This document shows positions 63,855-64,000 of a DNA stretch of 64,000 nucleotides, in pieces. The position numbers and the translations under genes are program-made. How positions within the stretch are numbered: position 1 is the stretch's first letter; each line of letters opens with the position of its first letter. Source of the stretch: UBA8401 sp041665525 (GTDB lineage: Bacteria > Bacteroidota > Ignavibacteria > UBA10030 > UBA8401); NCBI GenBank assembly GCA_041665525.1, contig JBAYIS010000012.1, forward strand, positions 26,568 through 90,567, read 5' to 3'. The notes below the pieces were generated by a model, which was not told the origin of the DNA, made no database searches, and saw only the letters and a program-made list of their open reading frames with translations.

Positions 63855-64000
63855 TTAGTTTTTGTTTTCCTTCATCATCGTGATGAATTTTGAGAAAAGA
63901 TAATCGCTGTCATGTGGTCCCGGCGATGCTTCCGGATGGTATTGCACGCAGAACGCCGGGTATTGCTTGTGCTCAAATCCTTCTACCGTCTGATCGTTCA
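63855..64000 (-). CDS. carA: Carbamoyl-phosphate synthase small subunit, C-terminal end only
   Basis: The minus strand reads VEGFEHKQYPAFCVQYHPEA then SPGPHDSDYLFSKFITMM and a TAA at 63855-63857. This is the end of the class I glutamine amidotransferase domain of CarA, including the His and Glu of the catalytic triad (QYHPEA). The enzyme supplies ammonia for carbamoyl phosphate in pyrimidine and arginine synthesis. The start and most of the gene lie outside the window. A few residues beyond the usual end (KENKN) are present. Confidence 0.93.
   Translation of the reverse strand, partial: NDQTVEGFEHKQYPAFCVQYHPEASPGPHDSDYLFSKFITMMKENKN

Overview
The window reads as a chromosomal segment of a free-living Gram-negative bacterium of the Bacteroidota/Ignavibacteria-Chlorobi (FCB) side of the tree. 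The main evidence is three surface proteins with type IX secretion (T9SS) type A C-terminal sorting domains (QNYPNPFNP ... ending KLVLMK or KMMLVK), a TonB-dependent receptor, an RND efflux pump, a DUF5686 protein and dispersed GTCATTGC-type palindromic intergenic repeats. Three clear promoters have a -10 of TATATT and a -35 of TTGACT or TTGCCT with 17-base spacers, so ordinary sigma70 spacing is in use. The assignment to a named genus is not possible from sequence reading alone.

Layout. 1-2616: 3' part of an RND permease. 2649-6794: B12-binding radical SAM enzyme preceded by a decayed small gene, a YjdF-like membrane protein, a single-domain response regulator and a lipase-like hydrolase. 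7602-10775: diheme cytochrome c lipoprotein and a secreted S9 peptidase. 11086-30474: surface-protein region with a 4051-residue modular T9SS protein, a short T9SS protein paired with a DUF1566 protein, bifunctional FtcD, and an FG-GAP T9SS protein. Copies of a small inverted-repeat element lie between these genes. 30726-37947: defence-like block with a pRiA4b ORF-3 pseudogene, then the minus-strand run res-mod-satD-DUF3307. 38128-40989: tRNA-Asn and clpC, read divergently from matching promoters. 41200-46199: an operon-like run with a membrane-anchored CxxC thioredoxin protein, a secreted 170-residue protein, a small Cys-containing peptide with a Gly-Gly motif, a DUF5686 outer-membrane protein and a Yip1-like membrane protein. 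46665-54509: DinB-like protein, sulfatase-family membrane enzyme, mutS, then an ECF sigma/anti-sigma/CHASE2-like trio. 54623-63746: a rightward run of CsgG-like protein, ABC ATPase, TonB receptor, ABC permease, POT-type transporter and LolA-like protein, interrupted by an inserted block. 63855-64000: 3' end of carA.

The most interesting structure is at 55466-58300. An AT-rich cassette (10-Cys secreted peptide, NHL beta-propeller, divergent DUF1573 protein) sits exactly at the 5' end of the ABC ATPase gene and is flanked by two ~124-bp copies of that 5' end. The upstream copy keeps the native ATG but breaks off inside the Walker A motif; the intact downstream copy has lost the ATG and now seems to start with TTG. 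Just upstream, a palindromic repeat is flanked by two 41-bp copies of the end of the csgG-like gene. The same repeat family has inserted in frame into mutS. The cassette and the 41200-46199 locus both pair a small Cys-containing secreted peptide, preceded by a strong AGGAGGAA ribosome site, with envelope partner proteins, so both are candidates for an undescribed secreted-peptide system.
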